Numbered from the stretch's first letter, positions 1 to 12,972 are shown. The stretch: DNA of 64,000 nucleotides from Stenopsyche tienmushanensis (GCA_008973525.1 WACJ01000079.1:930001-994000); one strand, 5' to 3'. A program made the numbers and translations. The notes: a model not told the origin generated them from the sequence alone.

Positions 1-805
1 GTTATTAAAACGAAGATATTTTTTTGAATTACAAAAAGTCGAACCTTGAATGATTTTTTAAAAATATTCATTAAACGGTTTTTTTACATCAAATATGTTA
101 CAAGATTTTATTGCAATTTTAGCAAGATAAATAATGGCTTAAACAGAACATTTGCCCTTAATATCCATATGAAATAAAACTGTGGAGTCACTGAATACAT
201 GCAAATGGTGTATTAAAGTGTTGTTCACGGAAGCTTTTTATTACCTGCAGTTTTACAACAAGTACTCGCAAACAATTTTCAGAAGTTTTCCGTGTGGGAG
301 AAGGTTTACAGGATCCAAACAATGGCGATCGCAAGACTGTATCGTAAGAAAATGATTGCAGACTCTGCAAAACTTCACAATGGGAGCTATTCCATATGAA
401 AAATATATTTCTGAATAGGCGACTATGAAATGGAGCTACAATTGCCACATATTCCCCATGGCCGTTACTGGCTGTGGTCGAATATTACATCGATGTGGTA
501 AATTTGATTTAGACCATTCATTATAAGATGCGGTCAATGATTGATCCAATTGTTGTAAATAGTAATATTAGGGACGCTCAAAATGAAATAAGTGCATTAT
601 TGTATGAACGATTCAAGCAACCATAAGCATTTATAATAATACATAGCATTCAATAGTCTTAGAACTAATCTATTATTCAAAATCAGTTTTATCTAGTGTT
701 CAATGAACTCAATTAAATGATGTAATGTCCAACAAATTTTATTGATGGAGTAGATTCTCTAAAATAAGCTCCATTATTAAAGTTTTTTAAATTTTTAATA
801 ATATA
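1..805. other. AT-rich non-coding stretch
   Basis: No gene or repeat recognised. An open frame on the minus strand at 448..188 (86 codons) has no recognisable domain and lies in AT-rich sequence, so I treat it as chance. The stretch is probably intron of the receptor gene. Confidence 0.5.
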
Positions 806-1359
806 CAGTTTATCCTCGATTATCCGAATGCGGATTATCTGGTTTGCGAATTATCCATAGCTAAAAAATATTAATTAATTAATTATCTTGGCTCTCAAAT
901 CAACCGGAAAATGGAGTTGGAAAATGGAAAATTATCATTGCCTTATTGTTTTTTTTAATAACTTTTTTATGCGATTTTGGATATATTTTGTATACTGTTT
1001 CAAAGTTATGCGATTTTTAAAATCCATGGAACGCATCTTCACTTTTTTATGTGAGTTATACCTTTTTTTGTGCGATGTTCCGTGGAACGCATCTATCGCA
1101 TAAAAAAGATTTGAGAGTACTCTTATATATATATATATTTTAATATTTTGGTAACGCTTAGTAATATCTAAAATACTAATGGTCAATTATCTGCATAACT
1201 ATGATCGTTTTTCGTAAGAATTAATAAGTATTTAAATTATGAAACAAAAATTTGCATTGTAAATAAGATATTATATCCGAAACCAAGTAGAAATTTTATG
1301 ATTTGGATTATCCGTGTTCTTCCTTCCCAGCATTAGCCCGGATAATAAAGAGCATACTG
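806..1359. mobile_element. pogo/Tigger-like non-autonomous element
   Basis: Imperfect terminal inverted repeats flank this 554-bp unit. The left end reads CAGTTTATCCTCGATTATCC; the right end read inwards is CAGTATGCTCTTTATTATCC. TA dinucleotides lie at 804-805 and 1360-1361, as expected for the Tc1/mariner superfamily. Repeated GATTATCCG-type motifs near the ends are known from pogo/Tigger elements. No transposase is present. The right arm of a different repeat (930..1122) lies inside, suggesting a later insertion. Confidence 0.6.
930..1122 (+). repeat. TGCG-family repeat, right arm only
   Basis: Matches the 3' arm of the copies at 20111..20898 and 26757..27225: TTTTTTATGCGATTTTGGAT, a GTTATGCGATTTT motif, then CCATGGAACGCATC and an end near CTATCGCATAAAAAAG. 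The left arm is missing. Confidence 0.7.
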
Positions 1360-4300
1360 TACTGCTATTATGGTTGTCTGATTAAATTCAAGCAAATTTT
1401 GAAAAAAAAAATTGTTCTTTATTGCTTTTGTGCCATAGCGATAATTCATGAAGAACTCGAGTTCCATATTTATTTAGTTTATCTATATAATGATGGCGCT
1501 TTTAAATAGTTAATAAAGACAATGACAACTATCCTGAATATTTAACGAGGACCTGATTCCATCAATGATTTTAGAATATGAATATCTAACTTAGTTGAAT
1601 CTTCCCGTTCTATAAACATTCTGGAGGTATTTATTGATGATTTTAATTATTTTTTGCACTTATTTAGTCTGTCATATTATTTCGTTTTTAAATAACGACA
1701 AAAGTTATAAAAAAACTGTAACTTTATATTAGTAAAAAAAGTATGTGTTTCCTGAACCGTGACTTGATGTAAACTGATTTCGAAAAGACGTGGTTCGGAA
1801 TTTTGATTAAATTCCGGTTCCTCTAAAACAAAGGCAATGAATTATATGGAGGTCTTGTATGAGGCTTTTTTTATAATGAGTGAATAAATTACAATATGCA
1901 AAATTTACATAGTCATTTCAATCCTTGTATTCCGCTGACAATAGACTTCATACACATTTCCCAACTGAAAAGCTTCTTCCGTTCCACCTTGTCAGCAAAA
2001 ATAACATCTCTATCAATGTATCGCAAAGCGGAATAAGTCATATGAATTGGTATTCCATCAAAGGAATGGAAAAGGAGGAACTGAAGAAAAAACGCATGTC
2101 GTATTTACATTCGCAAACGATATTGAATATTCTATAAGGCGAAAAAAAATCTCTCGGGGACAAGACTGGAAAAAAAATATTATGTCTAAAGTGAAAGGAA
2201 TTCTGCGCTTCTTTGCAAAATTTTCAATTTACTCAGAAAATATAAATCTCTCTTGACATTCCCTGGGACTTAAAACTTTCACGGACACACACGCCCGACT
2301 TATTAAAGTAATGCGTGTTTGCTTTATAGGTATAACACATTTCATTTTCTCATATTACTCCAATATTACAGCACTAAATGACAGTTCTTCGGAGTAAAAA
2401 AGCTTAAATCTTACGACAACGCAATGTCAAGAAAGACGCTTTAATATTAAAAGCAATGCCGAAAATAAACCGTAACAAATTCGTTTTAATATGAATTCAA
2501 AACTTAATTCAAAAAGGCTGTTAGTTACAAGGGGAGGTCATGGTATTTGTCTAAGAAACTATCCAATAAACTAAGAAAAGCACTCTTTATCTTTTCATTG
2601 TGAAACTTCACATACCGAGCACATTCTTTTCTTAAGACCAAACGTTCTCTCTTTGCTTTCATTACATTATTTTTAAGCTCCTTAAAATCCGCCAATGTTG
2701 AGGCATTGCAAAAGAATTTTACAATGTAGCTGGTGTTTTTATATATATTAAGTAAAACTGAATAATTAAATGTTTGACTAAATTATGGAAAATTTTGGAA
2801 TTATTTCTTAAAGAGAATGCATTTAAATTTATGTTTTTTTTTTATTATTATAACTTCATGACATATACTACTTAAAATTTTAACCAATTTCGATTGATCC
2901 ATAATTATATATAATACAGATTATTAAATCTATGGATATAAATATATGATGATTGAAATGGTGATGAAATACAAAATTGCAAAGAACAATGTTTCTGATT
3001 AAAGCAAAATTAAGTTTTGTTTAAATTAAACATACAATTGGACTAAAAATTTTCTGAAATTGTTATCAATTATATTCCATATTGGATGGCTTTATTAGTT
3101 ATATCAACATTTATTGTATGAACTAAGATCAAGTTCATAGCTTAAAACCATATTAATATTGTAATTTCATTCTTAAATTATTCAGAATACTTGTTTTAAA
3201 TGAACTAAATAAATTTAAATTGATTCACAATCGATTTAACAACATTTATGTGTTGTTTTCAAAAATTCCTATCTTGATGGACTAGAAAATAAGTCTATAA
3301 ATCTTGGATTGCAGATAGTTGGAATTAAATCTTGATCGACTATTATTAGATACCGTCCTTAAAACTTTAAGCAGTTTACTGAACTAAACTTTTCAGTTAA
3401 ATGCATTCAAGCTTTCAAAACTTTACCCAAGTTAAATTACTTCCATTATTCCTTGTGATGGATTAGAGCGATTATTATAAGGCGTTCAATACGTTGTTAT
3501 CGCATAAATAACGTCTAAAAATATATTGTGATTAAGATCAAGAATTTTAACATCAATCCCATCGTTCTTCGCTTGAAAAGCCTTGACTTCTCAAAATATT
3601 CCATGTGTGATATTTTTGACGTTATTTTCGAATCATTTCAAAAATGATTTATAGGGGAGAAAATATCGCAAAAAGTTAACATACATTATATTGGTTTATA
3701 TTGCAAGTGCCAAAGAAAAATATTCCCTAGCTTAGCAGAATTCCACCGAGGATGCACACTTAAATTTTATTTCGTCGAACCACAAATGTCGGGCAATTTT
3801 CCTGAATAATGGAAAAGTGTAGGAACAATAAGTCCCGGTATAATTTTCACCCTTTGACGGGGAAGCAAGGATTTCTTTCTCTCGCCGTCCAATGAATCCT
3901 CCTTCAGACCCTTGTCATGGGAAAATATGAAATTCCCCAAATAAAAATGCATGATTATTGTGACCCCCATCCTACAGCATGACGGGGGTAAGTTATGCTT
4001 GACATTTTTATTAAAGCATATTACGGGGTAGAATTCAATATTCCATATATTCGTATTGATCTGACAAGAACAAATGATTTGATTTGCGCGATTGATAGAA
4101 ATGGGAAACCGAATATTTATTCGACTAAATAATAAGGGTAGTGATTCATCAGAAGCCATCATTATTTTTTTGAGGGAGAAGAACTTTAAATTTATAGATC
4201 ATTGACATGATTTATCGCTTTTGAAACAGAGTACTTTATTAGGAGTATAAAAATTGCTAATGAAAATTCATAAAAGAATATCTTTCATGTCGTTTTTCAC

Positions 4301-6063
4301 ACAAGTTTCATGTTATATAATGATATGTATGAATATTCAAAACGTTCATTCTTCTTTAACTGTAAGCTAAATGAGTTTCATAAATTTATATTACATTTAA
4401 TATTTAGTTTACTGTTTAAATTTCATTGCAAGTTGGATGTAACATAATTTTTATGATATAATGGACTACGATTTACATCTTAGAATGTTCCTCAATACAA
4501 GCAAACAGTATTTTAATCATAGATATTTCATGATTAATATACAAAACATCACATAACAACTTGACAGTTTTCATAAGAAGAGAATCTAATGTATAAGAAG
4601 GCGGAATGAATAGTTAGTGAGGGCGATGGCAGATGTTAACACATCATAAACTGTACATAATTCACTTTATTATTATATATTATTGCTCAATATATTGATA
4701 TTTAAAGCTTATTTCCATGATTCCTTATATATTTCTTTTGATCTTTAATTTTACACATTTTCAATTAAATCCAAGGAATTTTATGGAGGGAAAATAAATT
4801 GAAAAAACTCTTTTAAACTGGATTTAAATGTAAGGGCAATAAAAAACTTTGCGTATTTATTACTCGGAAATACTTTAGTCCTGCGTTAAATATATAAGGG
4901 GAAATGTTTTTGTTTTCTCATCGGTGTGAGAGTAAAGATAAAAGCTAAATAGCAGCATTTACCCAAAAAACATCAGCTCTTTTTTCCTCACTCTAGCCTT
5001 ATTTATCATCAACGAGGGACCATTTTCAGGAGCCCTAAGCACGAAGGTAAAAAAATTCTAGGCACCTAGCATCTTCACATAAAATTGACGATTCGGGATA
5101 TCCTCGAACCATCCTAAAATACCCCAATCAATTTTGGGATGCTAAAATTTCAACCCCTGTATAAATCATGACCAATTTGAGAAGGCATTTTTTTCGTCAA
5201 CCTTGTTGAATTTTTTCCGACACAAATCTCAAATAAATCTTTCGAGTTGCGCGCTTGGGTAATTTGATTGGTATTCTTAAATAAATTTGGCTAATTGGAG
5301 GGCACAAAGGATTAATTTTATCCCTGGAATATTTCCAAATGCCTTCTTGTCATCCAAATTATTCCAATTTGTATTTACACTGCGATTTTTATGCGCCCCC
5401 AAATATGATTTTCTGTCTCGAATGATTATCCCTAAAAAATAATTGATTCGTATCAAAAATTGAATATTAATTCTCGTTTGATGCTCGATAGAGCTTTAAA
5501 GCGATCCATAACCACATCAATCGATTTCATTGCATACATTTAATAGAAATATGTGAGTTGGTCAAATTCAATTAGATGGTTAATTAAAACATGCGCATGT
5601 ACGCAGAGCGTAGACGTTTTTCTTGGAAAGCTCAAAAATAAGGTCTAGACATCGGCCTAAATATATACCAAAGTTTTAATTAGAAACGTAATTTATGAAA
5701 CATAATTGAATGTATAATATCTTAAAAATGATTGATGGAAGTTTTGTCAAATTCACTGGAACAAATTTAAAACTTTTAATAATGTTACGTCAATGTGGAT
5801 GAAAGGTCTTTATCATAGTATCAATATACGATACTATAATATATTAAATATTAATTTGCATGACAATTAAATAATTATAATATGCTCTTTAATACCTCGC
5901 CATACGCTTGATGTTGAAGGCATTGAATTTATAAAATTTAATATGCATCTGATATAATTTCCGATCTATTATAATCCATTGTAGATCCTTAATCTATTAT
6001 ATTCCATTGTAGAACTTTTTAATATCTATATACAAAAAAGAGTGACATCCATATTGTCTATAT
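1360..6063. other. AT-rich non-coding stretch
   Basis: No gene, RNA gene or mobile element recognised over 4.7 kb. The longest open frame (minus, 4162..3767, 131 codons) shows no domain, no splice context and no link to the receptor. A short imperfect tandem duplication of about 29 bp is visible near 5962-6018 (TCTATTATAATCCATTGTAG and its variant). Confidence 0.5.
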
Positions 6064-6485
6064 CAGGGATTCCCAATCTTAATTTCATGGGTGGCTCTGG
6101 CGATAAGAATAATGGAAATAATGAAAATTATTTCATGATGTAGATGTAGTGAATATAAATTGACTAAATATACTACACTGACCACTGTCTACGACGCTAT
6201 TAATTAAAATCTACAAGGCTGTTTTTTTGTCTACAAGTAGTTTGCATTAATTATTGTTAAATAAACGTCATCTACTTTCAGTACAAGGTGGCTAGGGCTT
6301 TGATAGTCGTGGCTTAATTTAAACTATGAGAGCTTGATTAGTTAGTTTAAAATAATTTGACAAAAAAGTCACTTTTTAAGGATGAAGAAAGTATTTGGTG
6401 AAAATAATAAAATAACACTAATCTTATGAAACTTTCGCAACTTTTTGAAAATACATTTTAGCAATTTCCCATTATCGAATCCGTG
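6064..6485. mobile_element. hAT-type MITE
   Basis: Starts CAGGGATTCCCAATC and ends GAATCCGTG, giving short hAT-like termini (CAGGGATTC against CACGGATTC). The motif tctatat flanks both ends directly, read as a 7-8 bp target duplication, the length typical of hAT. No coding capacity. A piece of the interior near 6285-6325 resembles sequence near 31310-31350. Confidence 0.55.
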
Positions 6486-6609
6486 TCTATATTTTTTTAT
6501 AAATCCTTTTATTTCAATAGCTCATATTATTGAAACTGATAAATCTAAAGCAAAACTTCATCAAGAGAAAACCTCAAATTGACGAAGGGATTTTAAATTT
6601 TCAAAATAG

Positions 6610-7110
6610 TGTAGCGTGGGTGATTTACTATCCCCGCGTAGTAGCGCTGTTAACAGCGACATCTTCCATCTCTTTTTAGGTGCAATATGTTATTTTAACA
6701 GCGCCATCTCTTGTGGCCCTGAGGAGACATTGCACCTGCATACCAATGGATCGCTTCTTGCGCGTACACCGTTACCAGTTGGGTAGTAACGCGCAGGAGG
6801 CGAGAGTCGGGAGAGTCATCAGTTAGCCTTGGCTGCGAGAGGTCGTCCTTCCTCCAGCCAGATCTCTATCTCTCTCTCTCGTGTGGAATAAATAGTTATT
6901 TGGAAAAGAGAGTCTATCTAATCGACGCCCGTCTATTCCCATTCATTCGTCTAGCAACATCAGAAGCGATTGGTCGGTATGCAGATGAAATATTTCCATA
7001 GGGCCACAAGAGATGGCGCTGTTAAAATAACATATTGCACCTAAAAAGAGATGGAAGATGTCGCTGTTAACAGCGCTACTACGTGGGAATGGTAAATCGC
7101 CCATGCTACA
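6610..7110. mobile_element. fold-back element with long inverted repeats
   Basis: Arms 6610-6722 and 6999-7110 are near-perfect inverted copies. The left starts TGTAGCGTGGGTGATTTACT; the right read inwards starts TGTAGCATGGGCGATTTACC. Both contain GCGCTGTTAACAGCGACATC and GCGCCATCTCTTGTGGCCCT. Weaker matching continues inwards to about 6762 and 6963. The spacer of about 200 bp is GC-rich, with a CT-rich run and AATAAATAG. No open frame. Class uncertain: a fold-back/MITE, or inverted pieces of an LTR-type element, because the ends are TG...CA. Confidence 0.75.
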
Positions 7111-7311
7111 ATATCAATACATTAAAATCTTATTATATGGAAGAAAACTTTTAGAATTTTGTAAATTAACAAAAGTGAAATATTAAAAAAAAAAAAAGAT
7201 TCTTCAAAACCGAATCCTATTTTGGCTCCACATTGTGCGAATCTCCATTTTCTACCATAAATATTATAAAATTAAATCCAAATTTTAACTTAAAAATTTA
7301 AACAATATATA

Positions 7312-7475
7312 CAGGGTGTTTTGCACATGAGCCAACAATTATTTTATGGGGGTTAAGGGGGGTCTTTTATCACGTTTCATATATAGGCTTTATGGCAAGA
7401 ACGATCTCCAGACCTGACACCACTAGATTTCTTTGTCTGAGGACGTTCCCTATTCGGTGATTTGCACGGTGTCCT
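7312..7475 (+). pseudogene. Tc1/mariner-like transposase fragment
   Basis: A terminus-like CAGGGTGTTTTGCACATGAG preceded by TA is followed at about 7391-7460 by a reading giving ERSPDLTPLDFFV, a stop codon, then GRSLFGDLHG. The SPDLTPLDFF-WG signature surrounds the last catalytic Asp of one Tc1/mariner-type transposase group. Only this fragment remains and it carries a stop. Confidence 0.65.
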
Positions 7476-7545
7476 GACCACTGGATGTATTTGTCTACGA
7501 ACGTACAAAATACATACATTACACGATAGATTTTATGTGACTGGA

Positions 7546-7610
7546 AGCTCAGAAGTATGTTTCTTTTTAAACAATTGCATAAAATAATGATTTATTTAGA
7601 TCAAAAATAC
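7546..7610. repeat. dispersed repeat shared with 48.4 kb
   Basis: About 65 bp (AGCTCAGAAGTATGTTT, then ATAATGATTTATTTAGATC and AAAAATACATT) closely match 48425-48497. This may be the 3' end of the element whose transposase fragment lies just upstream. Confidence 0.5.
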
Positions 7611-7793
7611 ATTATTTACTTGAGGTAGCTTTTAGCAATCCCTTTTAAGAGATTATTGCCAACCATTTTTACGTGTTTTTACATAGGGAATATATTTTTA
7701 AAATGTGGTCGCCAATCACACTTTCTGTAGGATTTGAACCCAAGTTGATTGAGTTACAAGTCCAACAGCTTAACTGCGGGACTACCTACGGAT
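7611..7793 (-). mobile_element. tRNA-derived SINE (Thr-like head), copy 1
   Basis: Read on the minus strand from 7793, the first 65 bases resemble a tRNA. There is an A-box-like TAGTCCCGCAGTTAAGCTG, an anticodon-loop-like CTTGTAA (anticodon TGT, Thr) and a perfect B-box GGTTCAAATCC. A non-tRNA body of about 115 bp follows. The whole unit, head and body, recurs at 31930..31745, so it is a dispersed SINE rather than a tRNA gene. The stems are imperfect. Confidence 0.72.
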
Positions 7794-7799
7794 TAAAAA

Positions 7800-8148
7800 T
7801 ATTTATTTTACTGGAAATAGTTTTCGATCGTACATAAAGTTCTTTACTCCCAAAGATGATGCCCGGTAATGTCGAGGGCTTGCGTGATCCTTAAGAAGTA
7901 TATCTTAGAATAAAATCAATATAATAAATAATGTATGTATTATAATTTACACCATCCCTGCCCAATAAAGACGAGTATAACCGTATGATCACACAACTTT
8001 AATATCTGAAGAATTTAGACGTTTTGTAGAATTCATACTTTGGTTAATATTTTTGGAATTAATTCTTTAAATAGTTTTTCTTGCTTGTAGTCGAAGACGT
8101 CGAGTAAATTAGATCCAATTATTAGCGATATGATATTTGAAGAATTAC
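7800..8148. other. receptor intron just downstream of the loop-3 exon
   Basis: AT-rich with no feature recognised beyond the donor site at 8148 (GTAATTC on the minus strand). Confidence 0.5.
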
Positions 8149-8354
8149 CTTTCGCCGCCATCATCGTCTTCTTCATTGCTTCCGGATGCTGTGTTGGTGG
8201 GTCTTTCTTCTTCCGGTTTCCGTGTAGGTCCTAGAGCCGTCTCTGCTAATCTTCTAGTTTGTGCCACATTCTCTATAACAGAGCCCGCGTGCACATCGCC
8301 TGGAAGTGGTTGCTTGCGGGCTGCACGCTGTTTGCGGGCCCTATTTCGTAAGGC
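8149..8354 (-). CDS. Dop2R: D2-like dopamine receptor, exon with start of intracellular loop 3
   Basis: Exon of 206 bp on the minus strand: 68 codons plus two bases. The acceptor is TTTTGATTGCAG and the donor is GAAAG|GTAATTC. It begins ALRNRARKQRAARK, the basic stretch just inside TM5 of insect D2-like receptors. It continues with SVIENVAQTRRLAETAL (about residues 25-41), then an acidic, Ser-rich segment around TNTASGSNEEDDD (residues 53-65). This is the membrane-proximal part of the long third intracellular loop, the region that in D2-type receptors contacts G protein and is often alternatively spliced. If the following intron were retained, translation would stop at once (GAA AGG TAA). The next exon, with the rest of loop 3 and TM6-TM7, was not recognised between 1 and 8148 and is probably outside the window. 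Confidence 0.93.
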
Positions 8355-11300
8355 CTGCAATCAAAAAAACACATAATTACTTCCAGCATACCACGAACAT
8401 AATACAAGTCATAAATCACCAACAGAAGAAGTCCATAAGCGAACACGAACGATGCTCGTGACATCCGTGGGTTATTAAGCCCCCAAGTTGTGCTCTGCAT
8501 CTGAACACATTCCAACATTTGTTTCTGATTGCAATGTGATTAATATAGTTAAATTAAGTTGGATAATTGAGTTACGCTCTTGACGAAGAAGATGCTCACA
8601 AGAGCAACAAAGGCTCGATAGGCCTCGAGTGACAGGGGGTGTCAGCTTTGGATAACTTTACCTATGATGTATGCTACTGGTAAGACTAATTTTGTGGTAA
8701 TTATTAAGACTGGCTATTATTTATGATCATCCAATAGCAGTCATGCGAACTGACAGCCCTCGTATATAAATGGCTGCGGGTTAGATTAATTGACCACGAA
8801 TTACATAATTTTCCGGGAACGTTGATGTATTAATTCGGTGAGGGCTTAGGGGTAGCTACATGTTTTCACACATCAATATGTGGTATCATATAAATCCTTT
8901 TCATCCCCTTATTCAACTTATAAATCTATCCTTAATTGCTTTTCATTATGACTCAAAGCGATATGTATACATCCTGGATAAATATTTACAGAATCCAAGT
9001 CCAAAAGAATCCCAGAAATAAAAGACATTGGGACATTGCAACTTTTTGAACAAAAATTTTGCATGCGTAATAATTTAGACCCTATATTAAAATCTAATAT
9101 TTTTTATGAAGCAGTTAATATAAATTAATTTTATGTCTGTCTAAATGACTTTATACAATTTTATGAAATTTTGGCGATTAGAACAAAAATTTATGTTTTT
9201 AAAAGCATTTAGCCTTTAAAATGTAACCAAATTTGAATCAAGGACAACGTCTGCTAATAACAGACGAATAAAAAAATCAATATGTGGTAATTCGGGCCAT
9301 TTGGGAAACTTTTGGGTCCCGTTAAGCGAAAGCGTTTTTGTTTGAATTTTGCACCCCGATCCAGGGATATCTTCGGCTCGATTTTTTCCATCCAGTTTTA
9401 GTGCCATTCAACTGAAATTAAGTACAAAACCGAGCATGTTTGCGAACGGTTGTTTCGTGGGAGAATGCTCAATCCGGACTAAACGCCCAAATAAATCGTC
9501 GAAGGCAAAGATATAGCCAGCCTTGTTAAACCGCCCCATAAAATAATGTTGACGAAGGCTATAAATGCAGCACACGGATGGTGTGTAAGATGTAGAATTT
9601 ATTTTGCCCCAGAGCCTATTAAATAGCACTTTTGGTTTGTATGTTAGTTACTGAAGCGGTCTCGCCGAGCTCTAATATCCCATCCGCCATATATCATTAC
9701 GGCGGGGTGCGCGAAGGGGCTGTATATCCGCTACCCTTGAATATGATCTATAGAGGCTCCTCCGCCAAATGGCTGCATTATCAGGGAATACACTCTTCTT
9801 GCAGGGTTTGAGTGCCTCTTGAGTAGAGCTTGCTGTAAAAACTATCCTTCATCGAGCCTTCATCCTATATCCATGGCCTATTTCGTGCCCGTCTCTGAGC
9901 CCCTTGTGATGATGGGTGGCTTTAGAAGTTTACATAAAATTAGCAAGCTCTCAAGATTATATACGATATTGCATTGAAAAACGTATCTTTTCGTGTGATT
10001 TATGCAGATTTAATATGAATAAAACAGTTTTTCCTACTTAGAATCATGTTGTATGACAAGAATGTTTCTGTTTATGAGCTTCATATGTAGTTTATCATTA
10101 GCTGTTTATTCACTATGATTTTAATAATTATTTAACGAGTGTTAATAAAATATCGGCTTATAATTCAAAGGATTATGCAAATTAAACGGACGGAAAATGT
10201 CGAATGCATGTCAATTGAATAATCAAATTTAATCAGTCGAACCATTTCGATATTAAATTATAGAACTAAAATATTGCTATATCGATGAATGTTAAACCGC
10301 AAACAATATTTACTATAAGCGAACTATTTTACGGGCAGCAAATGAGTTGTTTCAGTGGGTTCATTCAAAGCTTTATTGTTTGGCTCCATGAAATAATAAG
10401 CTTTCATTAATTATTGGCTTATGAAATTTGGCGGAAGCCTTCAACACTTTCATTGTTGGGTATAATATTTGAAATGCTTGGCGTATTAATCGAATTTTGA
10501 CACGTCGATGTTTGTCCTTTTTTTTTGCTATTGTATTTAACCTGAGGTCATTTTCAGAATGGCGCTTTTAGGGATATACAAGCAAGTTATCTTTGTGGTT
10601 AGTTGGTGTGAAACTCGCCCAAGTATTAAGTTTGTAATTCTCGCAACACTGTCTAAAACTTTAGCTAATGGATTCAAACTTTTCTACGATACTGTTGTTC
10701 GAGCACGTGAATGACGATAGAGCAAGAAAAAGGTCTGAAAAAGTTCGAAAGTTAATACTGAACTGTATAGTCATAATACAGCCTGATCCGGCTCAGGGTT
10801 AATGTCACAATACAAAAAGTTTTCACTGATGTTGGGCCTATTTAAATATTCTGTTTTATTTAAATTAACTGATATTCGGGGAATATTAAAGCAAATAAGG
10901 GTGGCTCTCGTGATGAAAAATATTAACTCGAATGAAAACTTTTTGAATTTAATCAACTTTTAAAACAATTCTTTGCTTGTTTTGTACTTGTGTGATAAAA
11001 TCATATTTAGATCATTTATAACCACAATTTTCCTGGATATTAAAATAAATTATTTAATAAATACTATAGATATTGCAAAATTGTCCAGACTAAATGTTAC
11101 TAAACTCGTTCATCGTAACACACATTTTTAAAAATGATGCATAGGGTTTTTAAAATCATTAATTATCTTGTTGATAAGGCAAATAAAATATAGATCGTAA
11201 ATATTCTAAATTTAAAATTTAAAAAATATGGTCGTCGATAAAAGTGTCTCAGAATGAAATGCATTTTATAAAACGAGATATTATTTATTTGATACCAATC

Positions 11301-12972
11301 TTTCGTTCTTCCCAATAGTTTATAAATTAGCATGTTAGTAATGATTTTAAATTAAAAAATACATACATTTTTATATCAAATCTTTTGTCATTACATCCTT
11401 ATGTGCGCCATATCAAATGTTACCAATTTCATCCGATTTATTATTAATACTATTGTACGCTTATTAATTACAATGATATTTCTATATCATTGTATTGAAA
11501 TTGTAATATATAATAATATGCTGAAAAATAACTTCATCTTTAAATAATGAATCTTTAAATGTTCGTACTTATTCCTTGCACGTAAAATCAGCCACCCTTT
11601 GGTCTCATTTGGGGAATATTGTTGCGAAGTTCACATAAGTTGGCACATCCTTTCATTGACTATCTTCTACTCCAGACTATGACGAAACTTCCTACCCCAA
11701 GCTTTAGCGCCATATTGGCAGTTTGAAAAGTTAAACGATCCCTATAAGAGGTGTTTATTTCCGCTCTGCTTTAAAAGCTTTAAGCTCTGCGAAATATGAA
11801 TGGCGTCCCTTTGTACTGCATTAGAATACGTATTCAAAGAGAACTTTCCGCGGAAAAAAAGCTTATGAATTATTTAGCGAAATAAGAGCATAAATACCAT
11901 ACACAAAAAAACCACAATATTTATTTGGGAAATATAAAAGAGGCGCTAGTCCAATTTCTAAATGTGTACATAAATGAAATAAGGCCCTTGTAAGTACCTA
12001 TGTAAGTGCTCTTTTAGGCTTTACAATCCATAAAACCATTAAAAGTGGCCACAAAAAGCGTAACAATTGAAGATAAGGGGTGAATAACTTTCATTGTTAC
12101 ATTTATCTCCTTTTACGAGAAAAAAAGAGGATAATGAAATTTCATTGAATTCTTTCGTAATGACCCGGCGGACATTTATTTAAATTAACTCAGTTGCGAA
12201 ATGCTATTCTTATTCAACAGGCTGATAATTAAATCCTTAATGATCGACTTTGTTTCAAAGGATATGCAACCACTTGAAAAACCGCTTTGTAATTGGCAAA
12301 TGCACATTGAATTACAATACAAATAGGATCGGTCGTTAAACGTTATGGATTTTAAATATTAAATAAAACTTCAACATTGCGAACGAAAATGTCGTGAATA
12401 TCATGAGTGCAACCGGAAAAGTCTCCTTTGATTCAATTATGTCCGAAGAAAAGCCTGTAATGTACGAGAATTTCTGAGGAAAGTGACGTCGGTGCAAGTT
12501 TTATACAATTTCTTTGTGGACTTCAAAATTGAATTTAGCTCAACAGAGAGTGTTGCATTACCGGATATAAAAGCTACAAAACAGTACATGTACTTTCGGA
12601 ATCGAATGAAATATTTGTGCATTGGGCAACTTTGTGCATTTCATGTCAATAAATGGATCAGTTTAAAGCTTTTGATCAAAATGGTATATATCTTACTTGG
12701 CAGTGGTTGTATAGTTTCATGAAAATATTGTGCAATGTTAATCCGTATTATACGATGTTCATTGTGCATACAAAATTATGGTTTGCGTTCTAAAACATAA
12801 ATGTATCTTTTGTAACAAAAATAGAGATAATGTACATTAATTGAAAATACTCTCTTTAAATTTTATGTTTTGTAGTAAACTTTATTTTTTATAATTTTAA
12901 ACTATCCTTTACTAACAAAAAATCGCAGAATGATCGGATTAGTGTTATACGAGGGCTGAGTGAAAATACTTA
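8355..12972. other. intronic stretch with a GC-richer island at 9.64-9.92 kb
   Basis: No gene recognised. Two adjacent minus-strand open frames (9629..9408 and 9407..9216) are separated by a stop and show no domain. The GC-richer segment 9640-9920 stands out from the AT-rich surroundings without being an obvious repeat and might be regulatory. ATACGAGGGCTGAGTGAAAA near 12950 looks like a mariner-type terminus. Confidence 0.45.

Noticed and set aside
3767..4162. 131-codon minus open frame
   Set aside because: No domain, no splice sites fitting the receptor phase, composition like the AT-rich background.
7729..7793. A tRNA-Thr gene
   Set aside because: Stems are imperfect and the same head plus body recurs at 31.8 kb, so it is a SINE.
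8137..8518. Open frames on both strands over the loop-3 exon
   Set aside because: The plus frame and the second minus frame are shadows; only the GCC-started minus frame matches the receptor.
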